Notes: generated by a model from the letters alone, not told the origin. Numbered from the stretch's first letter, positions 9,082 through 17,653 are shown. The stretch is 41,253 nt of DNA from an uncultured Methylococcaceae bacterium (GCA_903859815.1 CAIOOA010000026.1:1-41253); one strand, 5' to 3'. Numbers and translations: made by a program.

Positions 9082-9219
9082 CTTAGTTTCTGCCTCTTAA
9101 TCAATTTCAGTTCTAATGTGTCCAATATATCATCGGATGAATGCCTTGTGTAAATACCTTCTGCGGATTCATAACCACATTTTCGTAATAGGACATTCAA
9201 GACCGGAAATGGTTGCCGA

Positions 9220-10248
9220 CTAAAGCCAGCCGGCCCGTTTTAACCGAGCATAAAGCGCCAAACAGGCAACGCATAGGAAGCCGAGGACGATGGGGTAGCT
9301 GTAGGGCCAGTCGAGTTCTGGCATCATTTTAAAATTCATGCCATAAAGGCTAAACACCATCGTCGGCAGTGCCAAAATCGCACCCCAACCCGCCAGACGC
9401 TTCACAATTTCATTTTGCCCCACGGTCACCAAGGCGAGATAAACTTGCATGGCGGCCGTCAACATTTCCCTCATGCCATCAATGGACTGGTTAATTCGCT
9501 TCACGTGGTCTGTGATGTCACGATAATAGAACTGGATGTCCTCACCGATGATGTCGCCATGGAACCGCACCAACTCGTTGCAGATGTCCAACAAAGGAAA
9601 GGTGGCACCCCGCAACAGCAAAAGATCGTGCTTAAGGTCATATAAGTGTTCCAGCGTCTGCTGATTGAAGCGTTCCCTGAACACATCTTCTTCCAAGCGC
9701 TCGAAACGCTCTTGAAGCGCATCGATCACAGGCTTATAGTGGTCAACAATGAAATCAATGATGGCGTAAAGAGCAAAACCCGGCCCTTTAGCCAAGTTAT
9801 CAGGCATGCCTTCGCAGCGTTCCCTGACCTTGCTGAAGCTGAGGGGCGTACCGTGACGAACGGTTACAAGAAATTTAGCGCCTACAAACACGTGGGTCTC
9901 GCCAAATTGCAGCGTGTTGCGGTAAAGTTGGGCAGATTGCAAAACGAGGAACATAGAATCACCGTACTCCTCAAGCTTTGGCCGCTGGTGGGCGCTACGG
10001 GTGTCTTCTATGGCTAGTTCGTGCAACCCAAACTCTTCTTGGATTTTTTCCAGCAACGCCTCGTTAGGCTCTCGCAAACCCATCCAAACAAACGTATCGT
10101 CATGAACAATTGCATCACTGATATTTTCAATGGCAATGTCACCCACGCGCCGACCTCCTGTATAGGCGACACATTTCATGACCATGGCTTGATAGGCTCT
10201 GGAACCCGTTTGCGGGATGCTTGAATTGGATGAGGAAGATTCGTTCAT
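9220..10248 (-). CDS. corA: CorA family magnesium/divalent cation transporter
   Basis: The 342-residue form has a large cytoplasmic N-terminal domain, a long charged helix rich in Glu and Arg, and two C-terminal membrane helices. The signature Y-G-M-N-F ends the first membrane helix, followed by an acidic loop and a second hydrophobic stretch. These features define the pentameric CorA channel for Mg2+. The frame also opens at ATG 10296, with a fair GGAAAG upstream, which would add 16 mostly hydrophobic residues. Since the CorA N-terminus is cytoplasmic I prefer ATG 10248, but this is not certain. It is divergent from dhaK. The substrate could also be Co2+ or Zn2+. Confidence 0.92.
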   Translation of the reverse strand: MNESSSSNSSIPQTGSRAYQAMVMKCVAYTGGRRVGDIAIENISDAIVHDDTFVWMGLREPNEALLEKIQEEFGLHELAIEDTRSAHQRPKLEEYGDSMFLVLQSAQLYRNTLQFGETHVFVGAKFLVTVRHGTPLSFSKVRERCEGMPDNLAKGPGFALYAIIDFIVDHYKPVIDALQERFERLEEDVFRERFNQQTLEHLYDLKHDLLLLRGATFPLLDICNELVRFHGDIIGEDIQFYYRDITDHVKRINQSIDGMREMLTAAMQVYLALVTVGQNEIVKRLAGWGAILALPTMVFSLYGMNFKMMPELDWPYSYPIVLGFLCVACLALYARLKRAGWL

Positions 10249-10393
10249 GGCATTAATCAAACAGAACTGAAGACAAATAGCAATAAGGGCAAGCATAATA
10301 TCAGCTTTCCAACATCAACCATACACATTTAATGGACGCTTAAGCCCTTGCACCACTTGCCAAACCCCATCATAAATTATTGAGGACACTGAC

Positions 10394-11383
10394 ATGAAGA
10401 AATTCATCAATTCCGTAGACAGCCTATTGGACGAAAGCTTGCATGGCTTCGCCCTTGCCCATGGCGACATCGTGCGCTACAACCCCGAACCCCGTTACAT
10501 CGCCCGCTTAAACCCCAAGGCGCAGGGAAAAGTCGCCTTGATCTCAGGGGGTGGCTCCGGGCACGAACCCTTGCACCTCGGGTTCATCGGAACAGGTATG
10601 CTGGATGCCGCCTGTCCCGGACAAGTCTTCACCTCGCCTACCCCGGATCAAATGCTGGCGGCAGCCATGGATGTCGAAACCGGCGGCGGCGTATTGTTCA
10701 TCGTCAAAAACTACGCCGGCGATGTGATGAATTTTGAGATTGCCGGTGAAATGCTGGATTGCCCCAACGCATCGGTGCTAGTGCATGACGATGTGTCCAT
10801 CCCGGAACATCAAGGCATGGGTAGACGTGGGGTCGCCGGAACCACAATTGTCGAAAAGATCGTTGGCGCAGCCGCCGAAGCTGGGTTGAATCTTGACGAG
10901 TGCAAAGCGCTAGGCGAACGAGTGGTTCGAGCCACCGCATCCATGGGTGTGGCATTGACTAGTTGCACCGTCCCCGCCTTGGGCAAACCCACCTTCAACA
11001 TCGCCGACGATGAAATGGAACTCGGCGTGGGCATCCACGGCGAAAAAGGCCGCGAACGGATCGGCTTGCTTAAGGCATCGGAAATCATCGAGCAGCTTGC
11101 CCACACCATCCATGAAGAACTGAAACCCGCCAAGGGGCAAGAAGTCTTGCTGCATGTCAACGGCTTCGGCGCAACGCCGATGATCGAGTTATATCTACTC
11201 TATGATTTGGCTCGCCAATACTGGGATCATCGCGGTGTGGTTGTCACCCGCTCCTTGGTTGGCAATTACACAACCTCATTGGACATGGCCGGCGCGTCCA
11301 TCACTTTAACCTTATTGGATGAGGAACTGACCCGCTATTGGGACGCACCCGTGCATACGGCAGCGTTAAGGTGGGGGTGTTAG
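10394..11383 (+). CDS. dhaK: Dihydroxyacetone kinase, DhaK subunit
   Basis: DhaK binds dihydroxyacetone covalently through a histidine and is phosphorylated with help from DhaL. The 329-residue product has GGGSGHEP at 52-59 (H57), D110 in NYAGDVMNF, and the substrate-binding histidine H215 in GIHGEKG, so the active site looks complete. TGAGGA before the ATG is a good ribosome binding site. No dhaL or dhaM is nearby, and the C-terminal DhaL half of an ATP-dependent single-chain kinase is missing. Either the partners are elsewhere or the protein has another role. It is among the most GC-rich genes of the window and is followed by a possible terminator. Confidence 0.92.
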   Translation: MKKFINSVDSLLDESLHGFALAHGDIVRYNPEPRYIARLNPKAQGKVALISGGGSGHEPLHLGFIGTGMLDAACPGQVFTSPTPDQMLAAAMDVETGGGVLFIVKNYAGDVMNFEIAGEMLDCPNASVLVHDDVSIPEHQGMGRRGVAGTTIVEKIVGAAAEAGLNLDECKALGERVVRATASMGVALTSCTVPALGKPTFNIADDEMELGVGIHGEKGRERIGLLKASEIIEQLAHTIHEELKPAKGQEVLLHVNGFGATPMIELYLLYDLARQYWDHRGVVVTRSLVGNYTTSLDMAGASITLTLLDEELTRYWDAPVHTAALRWGC

Positions 11384-11412
11384 TAACACAAATGATGAGG
11401 CTACTGCTAACC

Positions 11413-11444
11413 GGGCCGTGCCAAACAAGCCGCAAGCTCGGCCC
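11413..11444 (+). terminator. Possible terminator after dhaK
   Basis: GGGCCG (11413-11418) pairs with CGGCCC (11439-11444) across a 20-base loop and is followed by TATGTTTTTG. The stem is short and the loop long, so this is a weak call. Confidence 0.35.
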
Positions 11445-11578
11445 TATGTTTTTGCCGTTATCCATGCACCCGCGTAAAATAAGACAGCAAACTCATAAAG
11501 CGGTCAAGCACTAGCAACCAAATACCAAAAACACATTAGAAAGGAAGCTAAAACCAGCAATTCTCATTATGGCTAAAA

Positions 11579-11650
11579 CGCCGTCATTCCGGCATGGACT
11601 GCCGGAATCCAGTGCCATGGATGGTAACTTGCCGTTGCATAAGTGTCTGA
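11579..11650 (-). repeat. Second copy of the MITE-like repeat arm
   Basis: This is related to 86-157 in opposite orientation: the palindrome at about 11586-11608, then CCAGTGCCATGGATGGTAAC and a shared tail of about 20 more bases. Its palindrome core is identical to the left arm at 21-43. It lies 20 bases before the addiction-module antitoxin, so it may carry or disturb that gene's promoter. The inverse arm is not seen here, so this is a partial element. Confidence 0.65.
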
Positions 11651-11670
11651 AAACCTGACAAGGCTCGAAA

Positions 11671-11895
11671 ATGAACATCTCTGAAATAGAATCAGAAATT
11701 TTTTCACTACCGATTGAACAGAGAGCTAGTTTGGCGCATAAGCTTCTGTTAAGTCTGGAAGAACCGTCCGATGCTGAATTTGAACGGCTATGGGGTGAAG
11801 AAAGCGCCCGTCGTGCCGCTGAATTCGATTCGGGAATGGTTCAGGCGATTCCGGGGGAGGAAGTTGCCGCAAAGGCAAGGGCGTTATTGAGGTGA
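11671..11895 (+). CDS. Addiction module antitoxin (TIGR02574-like)
   Basis: This 74-residue protein fits the putative addiction-module family: the N-terminal helix IEQRASLAHKLLLSLEE, a central R-L-W-G-E-E-S-ARR-AEFDSG, and a C-terminal GEEVAAKARALL. Such proteins pair with a RelE/ParE-type toxin encoded directly after them. Here only the first few toxin codons are visible before a stop (see 11892-11909), so the antitoxin is an orphan. The ribosome binding site is weak (an AAGG about a dozen bases upstream). The MITE-like repeat sits just upstream. Confidence 0.78.
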   Translation: MNISEIESEIFSLPIEQRASLAHKLLLSLEEPSDAEFERLWGEESARRAAEFDSGMVQAIPGEEVAAKARALLR

Positions 11896-11909
11896 ACTAT
11901 AAGTTTTAG
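11892..11909 (+). pseudogene. Start of a lost RelE/ParE-type toxin
   Basis: A GTG overlaps the antitoxin stop (GTGA, 11892-11895), the expected place for the toxin start. It reads V-N-Y-K-F and then TAG. RelE-like partners of this antitoxin family often begin with a similar M-N-Y-K/R-F. After 11909 no frame resembles a toxin, so a deletion or replacement just after codon 5 is likely. The call rests on position and five residues only. Confidence 0.35.
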
Positions 11910-12069
11910 CAAAGCCCATGCAATAGTGGATTCGCAGTATATTGGATCAGAAGCGCAACCTTCTCAGTAAAGTCGCAACATTGCGCGAAACGAACCTACT
12001 GCAAAGCCAAGTAAGGCTTTGAGGGCAGATTGGCAGGGAGCGAAACAACCACCTATCTGCCTGATGTTT

Positions 12070-12285
12070 TTAATGCAGTGGGCTTTCAGATTGGTGTAAA
12101 TCCACTTTGGTTTTCTCCATATCCAACTGAACGCTAATATTATCATAGCCTTGTTCCATTTCACTATCTAATGGATATTTTTCTTTGAGGTAATTAACCA
12201 AACTATCCAAATCGTAAGCGTGTTCTTTGGCTAAGTTATCTTTGATAGACCACAGTTCTTGCAAAGTTTCATCAATCATCTTCAT
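12070..12285 (-). CDS. Small conserved-type protein, antitoxin-like, function unknown
   Basis: The frame encodes 71 residues; a start at the third codon (ATG 12279) is also possible. The pattern W-S-I-K-D-N-L-A-K-E-H-A-Y-D followed by LVNYLKEKYP is familiar from small uncharacterised proteins found near toxin genes and in cyanobacteria and proteobacteria. No DNA-binding motif or membrane segment is seen. The start is preceded by GGGAG on its strand, a good ribosome binding site. A short remnant frame lies upstream (12295-12369). I do not assign a function; antitoxin is a guess from context. Confidence 0.5.
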   Translation of the reverse strand: MKMIDETLQELWSIKDNLAKEHAYDLDSLVNYLKEKYPLDSEMEQGYDNISVQLDMEKTKVDLHQSESPLH

Positions 12286-12294
12286 TAACTCCCA

Positions 12295-12369
12295 TCAGTT
12301 CTTTGGGTGTACAAATAAACGGCAATCTGCGCCAGTATCTCCATGTTCGTAATGTGCCGTTAATTCCAT
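12295..12369 (-). pseudogene. Short HicB-like N-terminal remnant
   Basis: This 24-residue frame begins MELTAHYE, much like the start of HicB antitoxins (M-x-L-T-A-x-Y-E), then departs from the family and stops. A one-base shift before the stop would continue the frame to overlap the start of the next small gene. There is no ribosome binding site. It could equally be a tiny leader frame. Nothing else is recognised between 12370 and 12488. Confidence 0.22.
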
Positions 12370-12488
12370 TTTTAAAAATTAATAATTGATGACCAATGTT
12401 TTAAGGTAAACTTCGCGACTCAATTTAATAGGGAATGTTGAATATTAGACTCAACTTGCGAATAGCTTCAAATAGGGCGTTGAGTTCC

Positions 12489-15400
12489 TCACTCAAACCG
12501 TTCATCCCTTTGCCTTTCTCTTTCCCGTTCTTCCACTCGTCGTTCATCGGCTTCTTGGGCCAATGCATCATCTTGCTTCCGCGCCCAAGTGGCGACTTCG
12601 GGATGGGGGTGATTGAGCAATGATATGGGTAAAGCCCTATAATTTTCCAAAATATCTGCTAATGAGCCACTCCAACAACTCGGCCAAAATTGCTGTTGAT
12701 ATTCAGCCAAAACCAGCGATTTATCCGGTGCCAATTCTAATAGTTTTAATGCAATAGCTGTCCATTCCATATTGCTGGATGCGTCTTGTTTTTGCCAAAT
12801 AGGTATGACTGCTGCAAGCTTAGGAATACGAATATTAGGTTCAACTTGAACCCAAGAAAGCAGTGATTCAATTGGGACTGATTTCAGAGGATTACCGAAA
12901 TTAGGTTCCATATCATGCAGAAACCAAGACCACAAATTATGTGTTTCGCCAGTTAAGAATTCATCCAAAGCGACCTGAGGCTGCATTCGAAATAAGCCTT
13001 CTAAAACTTCACCATATTCATAGGCTATAGAATTAGGTGATTCGATTATCGCCTTTGTAAAATTTTGACAAATTATCTTAGCCTCTAAGGCTGCGGTGTC
13101 GCCTTGCAAACAATCATTAATAAGTTCAGCCAACCCGCATGACTCTGAGGAACCATTATTGTCAAAATTATATTGACAAAGCAATACTCGCCCACATTGT
13201 AAAAGCTCAGGATGAATTGGATTGCAAGCTGATTTTACAGAGTGCAAATGCTTTTGAAGTATATCTATAGCTGTATTCATCCCATCAGGCAAGGATGCAA
13301 TGCCAGAAATGATCTGACTAATTGCACTTGCATCAATTGGAGATTTATTATACTGAAGAGCCCAATAACTCGAAGCAGACGCAATGCCTAGCATTATGCA
13401 TGATTTCAATCGTTCCACACCTATTTCATCTATTTCTATAGATAACTGTAGATATGGAAAATAAGCCCCTAGACTCGGATGATTAAGAATATAATCCAAG
13501 AAATCATCTGCTATTAAAGCATCACGTTCTTTTGCCCCACTGATAAAACCTCCTAATACACTTTCGTTTTTCTCTGTATCGGGAGTTGCAACAAATGCTT
13601 GAATCAAGCGTTCCCATATATCAGCTAACGAGTCTGCCCCTAAAGCCAAGCCACGCCCGAATTCAACACAACGGTAAGATTTACAATGAACAAGCATAGG
13701 CAGTAATTCATCAAGCAAATCTGGTTGGGTGGCTAATTCTTTGCCCAGATTAATGGTGATATTGTGCGTCTTATTAATCGACTTCTCTTCAAATTTAAAT
13801 TCAACATCAACCCCTTGCTCCATCACTTCATCATTAATTGCTATATCGTTCCACATTTCTGAAGAAAGATAGGCATGAGCATTTTGGAGCAAATTGACCG
13901 GATGTAATGCCTTTTCCAAATCACGAAGACGCGATAAAGATTGGGATGGATTTGTTCTGTCATGGTAATAAATGGTGTTTCTGACCGCAAGCCAACCTTC
14001 CGCCCAAAATTGTTGTTCATTGAGTACCATAGCCATAGCCTCTAACTCATCGTACATTCCAGTCTTGATCCACAACCATCTGAATTGTACAGCAAGTATA
14101 GATCGAACTCTTGTTGAATGAAGTGCATCTGACAAAGCCAAATTCTGGCAAAACATAATAACTTCCCAATACCAATGAATAAATTCAGTTGGGTTAGATG
14201 GTTGCCAGCCATAGTTTCGAGAGCGAGCACCAAATGAATAGTCACTTGAACCAGAGAAATGTGCTGCTATTCGTGCTACTATTAATAATGTGTTAAGCGT
14301 TTCCATTGCCAATTCTTGACTTGTTGAATTATCATTTATAAGTAGTTTTTCAACAACTCGCAAACGCTGTTCGACATTGGCATGTGTGCCAGAAAAGCGG
14401 AGTTGGAAAAGACTTTTAAATGAATTTCTCGCTGAATTATAGTTACTCCCATTAGGTTCAGCAATGACGAGTTTAGCCAGCATAATTGCGGCACGATCGA
14501 AATGTTTAGGCTCATAAGCCAGCGATTTCAATATATAAATCCAAGTTCCTCGCCCAACGCTATACATGTTTGACAAATCTACTGCATTATCATAAATAAT
14601 TAAATGCTCAAGTCTTTCCAATATAAACTCAGGTAGCACAGGGGCTATGTTTCGCAACATATCAACGCCCAATTGAGTTAGCTGCCCAATATTTTCTAAA
14701 CATCCTTGTGGCGATAACCATCCTCGTACTATTTTCTGTGCTTCCTCGCTATCATGTAGATACCCTAAGCGGCGCGAGAATGAGCGTAGCAATCGACCGG
14801 AAGAGACTTGCCATATGGTCTCTTCAATTCGCAGTAGCGGGAAGTCTTCCAACGCACGACGAGCGAGCCAGATTGCTAATGCTTGGGGCAATACTGCTCG
14901 CCATTGACCACGGCATTGAACAAGCTGGCGGCGTTTAAGCTCTGCTACATAGCCGAACAGTTGATCCGTCGTCATCCCGGCAAGATTAGCCAATAAGGGT
15001 AACTCGCCTTCTTCACCTTGCAAGGTCTCGCCGTCGAATGAGTACACTAGGGAGCAAACTTCGGCAGCTTTTAGCAGATTTTCGTCTTTGTCTTTTCCTT
15101 GATGAAATAACCGTTTGAATAATTCGTTATCGGTGAGTTTGGCAACGCTTTCACCCTGTTTTACAGTATTGGCAAGCGCCAAAGCCAATTTGGCATTACC
15201 ACCTGAAAGCTCGGCCATGCGCCGACGATCCACTTGCGAGGTTTGAGGCATCCGCTGTTCAAGTAAACGCTCGATTAGTTCATGCGTTGATGGTTCAAGT
15301 CGATAAACCTCGGTTTTTTCGGGTTCGTCTTCGCCTACATCATATTCCACGCTGATTAGGCTTAATGTGCTATGAGTTTCAGCGCAAATTGTAGTCAATG

Positions 15401-16328
15401 ATCGGTGGGTTTCTGGCAGACAATTGTCCACGATAAGGATGGCTCGTTGCCTGTTGTTAATAAGATGGCACATCAAGTTCTTAGGCGAGGGATCAGGTTC
15501 ATCCGCTATATCCGTGTACAAAGCCAGTTCGGTAGGCAAGGCGTTTGAGCCAATGCGAGCATCAAACAGCGCTTGGACTAAGCGGGTTTTCCCCGTCCCG
15601 GATAATCCGACAAGCCGAACCACGCCTTTGGGTTTGTCCAGTATTTCGCGGATGCGCTGAATCCCATGTTCAACTGACAAACCGCCTTCTTGTGAATGAC
15701 CGTCATGCAGTCTGCATTGCTCATCCAATAAATATTCTGCCTCAATAGGCTCATCTGATTTGGGCCAATCGTCACCATAAACTTGCCAACCTGAGAAGGG
15801 TTCTCCAATTTGTTCCCGCACCCAAGCGACTACGCCGGGATGCGCCCTAACCCAAGTGGCTAAGCGTGATTGGTCATAAAAATCTAGGGTAAGGATTTCA
15901 GCGTTGGGAATATCTATCACAGCATCGCGCATGGCTTTGCGGCGATCATTTTCTAGTGGTTCATCAGAAGTGTTGTCTTTACTGCTAGCGATAATATATG
16001 CGCCACCCACTTTTGCTAATTCATACAATACGTTTCGTGCCTCGCCTTTTGGACGCATTTCCTTCAAGATTTTCCCGCGTGGCATTTCAGAAGCTTTGCT
16101 TTGAAAAACCGTATTGGGGCAGAGAATGAAATCTGTTTTTGGGTTTGTAGAGGTAAGTTGGACACGTACATCGACACCACCATCCTTCGCATCTTGATTA
16201 CCTCCTGCCGTCACAGCAGATAACGGAAGCCCTGCTTGCCGCAATTCGGCTTCACATAGACGGACGATGAGTGTGCGTAGATCGGTATCGTTCAGTTTGG
16301 CAATGTGTGAACCTTCAATTTCAAACAT
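12489..16328 (-). CDS. Nuclease-STAND NTPase fusion, candidate anti-phage protein
   Basis: The 1279-residue protein has three parts. Residues 1-120 look like a PD-(D/E)xK nuclease: an N-terminal helix with E26/E28, then GGNQDAKDGGVDVRV (D49 or D53) and a strand with Q76-S-K78. Residues about 215-400 are a STAND-type P-loop ATPase: Walker A GLSGTGKTR at 241-249, Walker B AILIVDN at 296-302, and a GGNAKLALAL block at 376-385 like the GGxPLAL motif of STAND proteins. Residues 420-1279 are long, helical and Leu/Trp-rich, a likely TPR- or HEAT-like sensor, ending in a charged Glu/Arg tail. The architecture matches the Avs-like class of phage sensors, but I cannot name a subtype. It has no visible partner gene and is flanked by toxin-antitoxin debris and repeats. 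The defence role is inference. Confidence 0.72.
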   Translation of the reverse strand: MFEIEGSHIAKLNDTDLRTLIVRLCEAELRQAGLPLSAVTAGGNQDAKDGGVDVRVQLTSTNPKTDFILCPNTVFQSKASEMPRGKILKEMRPKGEARNVLYELAKVGGAYIIASSKDNTSDEPLENDRRKAMRDAVIDIPNAEILTLDFYDQSRLATWVRAHPGVVAWVREQIGEPFSGWQVYGDDWPKSDEPIEAEYLLDEQCRLHDGHSQEGGLSVEHGIQRIREILDKPKGVVRLVGLSGTGKTRLVQALFDARIGSNALPTELALYTDIADEPDPSPKNLMCHLINNRQRAILIVDNCLPETHRSLTTICAETHSTLSLISVEYDVGEDEPEKTEVYRLEPSTHELIERLLEQRMPQTSQVDRRRMAELSGGNAKLALALANTVKQGESVAKLTDNELFKRLFHQGKDKDENLLKAAEVCSLVYSFDGETLQGEEGELPLLANLAGMTTDQLFGYVAELKRRQLVQCRGQWRAVLPQALAIWLARRALEDFPLLRIEETIWQVSSGRLLRSFSRRLGYLHDSEEAQKIVRGWLSPQGCLENIGQLTQLGVDMLRNIAPVLPEFILERLEHLIIYDNAVDLSNMYSVGRGTWIYILKSLAYEPKHFDRAAIMLAKLVIAEPNGSNYNSARNSFKSLFQLRFSGTHANVEQRLRVVEKLLINDNSTSQELAMETLNTLLIVARIAAHFSGSSDYSFGARSRNYGWQPSNPTEFIHWYWEVIMFCQNLALSDALHSTRVRSILAVQFRWLWIKTGMYDELEAMAMVLNEQQFWAEGWLAVRNTIYYHDRTNPSQSLSRLRDLEKALHPVNLLQNAHAYLSSEMWNDIAINDEVMEQGVDVEFKFEEKSINKTHNITINLGKELATQPDLLDELLPMLVHCKSYRCVEFGRGLALGADSLADIWERLIQAFVATPDTEKNESVLGGFISGAKERDALIADDFLDYILNHPSLGAYFPYLQLSIEIDEIGVERLKSCIMLGIASASSYWALQYNKSPIDASAISQIISGIASLPDGMNTAIDILQKHLHSVKSACNPIHPELLQCGRVLLCQYNFDNNGSSESCGLAELINDCLQGDTAALEAKIICQNFTKAIIESPNSIAYEYGEVLEGLFRMQPQVALDEFLTGETHNLWSWFLHDMEPNFGNPLKSVPIESLLSWVQVEPNIRIPKLAAVIPIWQKQDASSNMEWTAIALKLLELAPDKSLVLAEYQQQFWPSCWSGSLADILENYRALPISLLNHPHPEVATWARKQDDALAQEADERRVEERERERQRDERFE

Positions 16329-16379
16329 GGTTCCAACGCTTATAGGGAAAATGCTATTTTAGCTTATTATTGGAAATTT

Positions 16380-16702
16380 GATCGTTCCCACGCTCTAGCG
16401 TCTCTGCTATTAAGTTAGTCCGTTCATGGTGAGCCTGTCGAATCATGATTGGCTGGATGTCCAATAAGTTGGATTTTTTCTATCCACCCCTCGACATGCA
16501 AACAAGAAAACCTTAACCTAATGTCAGTGACAACGAAGTTTGATCGTTCCCACCCTCCATCACTGCCATTAAGTTAGCGTTCGTAGCCCCGCCTTTAGGC
16601 GGCGAACTGACTGGAAAGAATCGGCTGAAGCCGGGACCACAAACGGTTTTGACATGCGCAAATTCCTTAACTTAATGGTAGTGACGCTCCAACGTGGGAA
16701 TG
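16380..16702. repeat. Cluster of dispersed inverted repeats
   Basis: Two direct copies of a unit that starts GATCGTTCCCAC and ends in a TTAAGTTAG motif lie at 16380-16418 and 16542-16578. An inverted copy lies at about 16667-16702 and a partial inverted one at 16512-16535. The outer pair 16542-16578 and 16667-16702 bounds a 160-base MITE-like block holding a CCGCC/GGCGG hairpin at about 16589-16602 and a CGGCTGAAGCCG palindrome at about 16622-16634. A CCGTTCATG palindrome at 16420-16447 belongs to the family seen again near 18.8 kb. The 411-base gap 16330-16740 holds nothing else. The cluster separates the STAND gene from the VapBC-type pair. Confidence 0.65.
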
Positions 16703-16740
16703 CCAACAAGTACGCTCCAGCGTCCAAGAGGAATTCAATA

Positions 16741-16971
16741 ATGTTACAAGACCAACTCATTGAAGAAATCAAACAAATCCCGCCAGACAAGCTGGCTGAA
16801 CTATATTCCCTTGTGCATTATTACCGCTTAGGCTTGGCAAATGAGAGGCAAAAGCTTAAGCTTACGGCAAAACGCCCAATCGGTTTGGCAAAAGGGACAT
16901 TCCAAGTGCCACCCAGCTTCTTTGAACCTTTGCCTGAGGAAATATTGGATGCGTTTGAAGGTAGCAAATGA
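16741..16971 (+). CDS. DUF2281 family antitoxin (VapB-like)
   Basis: This 76-residue protein has the DUF2281 pattern: an N-terminal helix ending in IPPDKLAELYSLVHYY, a linker, and a C-terminal segment with LPEEILDAFEG that in this family plugs the toxin active site. The ATG at 16741 follows AGAGGA with good spacing; the frame is open back to 16654, but that part lies in repeat DNA. Its stop overlaps the toxin start by four bases (ATGA 16968-16971), typical for VapBC-like operons. It likely represses its own promoter, which must lie within or just after the repeat cluster. Confidence 0.85.
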   Translation: MLQDQLIEEIKQIPPDKLAELYSLVHYYRLGLANERQKLKLTAKRPIGLAKGTFQVPPSFFEPLPEEILDAFEGSK

Positions 16972-17354
16972 AGCTTCTATTGGATACTTGCACCTTCTTG
17001 TGGTTTACAACCGACGACCCGGAATTAAGCCATACTGCCAAGCTGATGTTCCAAGACGAACACAATGTAGTTTATCTAAGCAGTGTCTCCGCATGGGAGA
17101 TTATGGTAAAGAATGGATTAGGCAAATTACCTTTACCTGATAAGGCAGATAGCTTTATCCAGCAACAATGCAAAAACCATTTCATTGAAACCTTGCCATT
17201 AGAAACCAAGGCAGTTTTTCATTTACGGCTTCTACCAAACCATCATCGTGACCCATTCGACAGGATGCTGATTTGCCAAGCGATTGAACATGATTTGACT
17301 ATTTTGACCAATGACGAGATGATCGTCAAATATCCGGTTAGCACTATTTGGTAG
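16968..17354 (+). CDS. VapC-like PIN domain toxin
   Basis: This 128-residue protein is an apparently intact PIN-domain ribonuclease. The acidic site is D6 (MKLLLDTCTFLW), E44 (SAWEI), D95/D98 (HRDPFDRML) and D116 (LTNDE). It belongs to the subgroup starting MKLLLDT-x-TFLW that pairs with DUF2281 or Phd-like antitoxins. VapC toxins cleave tRNA or rRNA until bound by their antitoxin. The Cys at position 8 replaces the usual His of this subgroup. It overlaps its antitoxin gene. A small gene of unknown function follows after 53 bases. Of the toxin-antitoxin loci in the window, this is the only one that looks complete. Confidence 0.92.
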   Translation: MKLLLDTCTFLWFTTDDPELSHTAKLMFQDEHNVVYLSSVSAWEIMVKNGLGKLPLPDKADSFIQQQCKNHFIETLPLETKAVFHLRLLPNHHRDPFDRMLICQAIEHDLTILTNDEMIVKYPVSTIW

Positions 17355-17407
17355 AGCCTAATGACAATGGCAAACCGAACTCCTTGAATTGTTCACGGAG
17401 ACAAACC

Positions 17408-17614
17408 ATGATAACTAATCCATTATTAGAAGCGAAATACTACGTTCAAAAAATGCTTGATGAAGAAGCACGGCACGACATCAAGGAATATGCGAAAAAC
17501 TCCCATCGAATCGTGGCCGAGGTTGAGTCATTGTATGGGATTAAGTTTAACTATGGCCCAATAGAAGATGGCCCTATGAATATAAGCAGGAATACAATAG
17601 ACGAATTTAAGTAA
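17408..17614 (+). CDS. Small conserved-type protein, function unknown
   Basis: From ATG 17408, preceded by GGAG with eight bases spacing, the frame gives 68 residues. The N-terminal two thirds form one charged helix (LLEAKYYVQKMLDEEARHDIKEYAKNSH is helical over its whole length), followed by VAEVESLYGIKFNY. I recall similar small proteins without assigned function in cyanobacteria and proteobacteria. The frame is open back to 17348, overlapping vapC, but the start at 17408 is better supported. It may be cotranscribed with the VapBC-like pair. Confidence 0.6.
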   Translation: MITNPLLEAKYYVQKMLDEEARHDIKEYAKNSHRIVAEVESLYGIKFNYGPIEDGPMNISRNTIDEFK

Positions 17615-17653
17615 TTCAGGTATTTGGTTTTACACGCTGGCACGTCCAAAGGT

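Noticed and set aside
9646-10017. Open frame opposite corA
   Set aside because: It is antisense to conserved CorA sequence and shows no family features.
16380-16702. CRISPR-like array
   Set aside because: The units differ in orientation and spacing and have no regular spacers.
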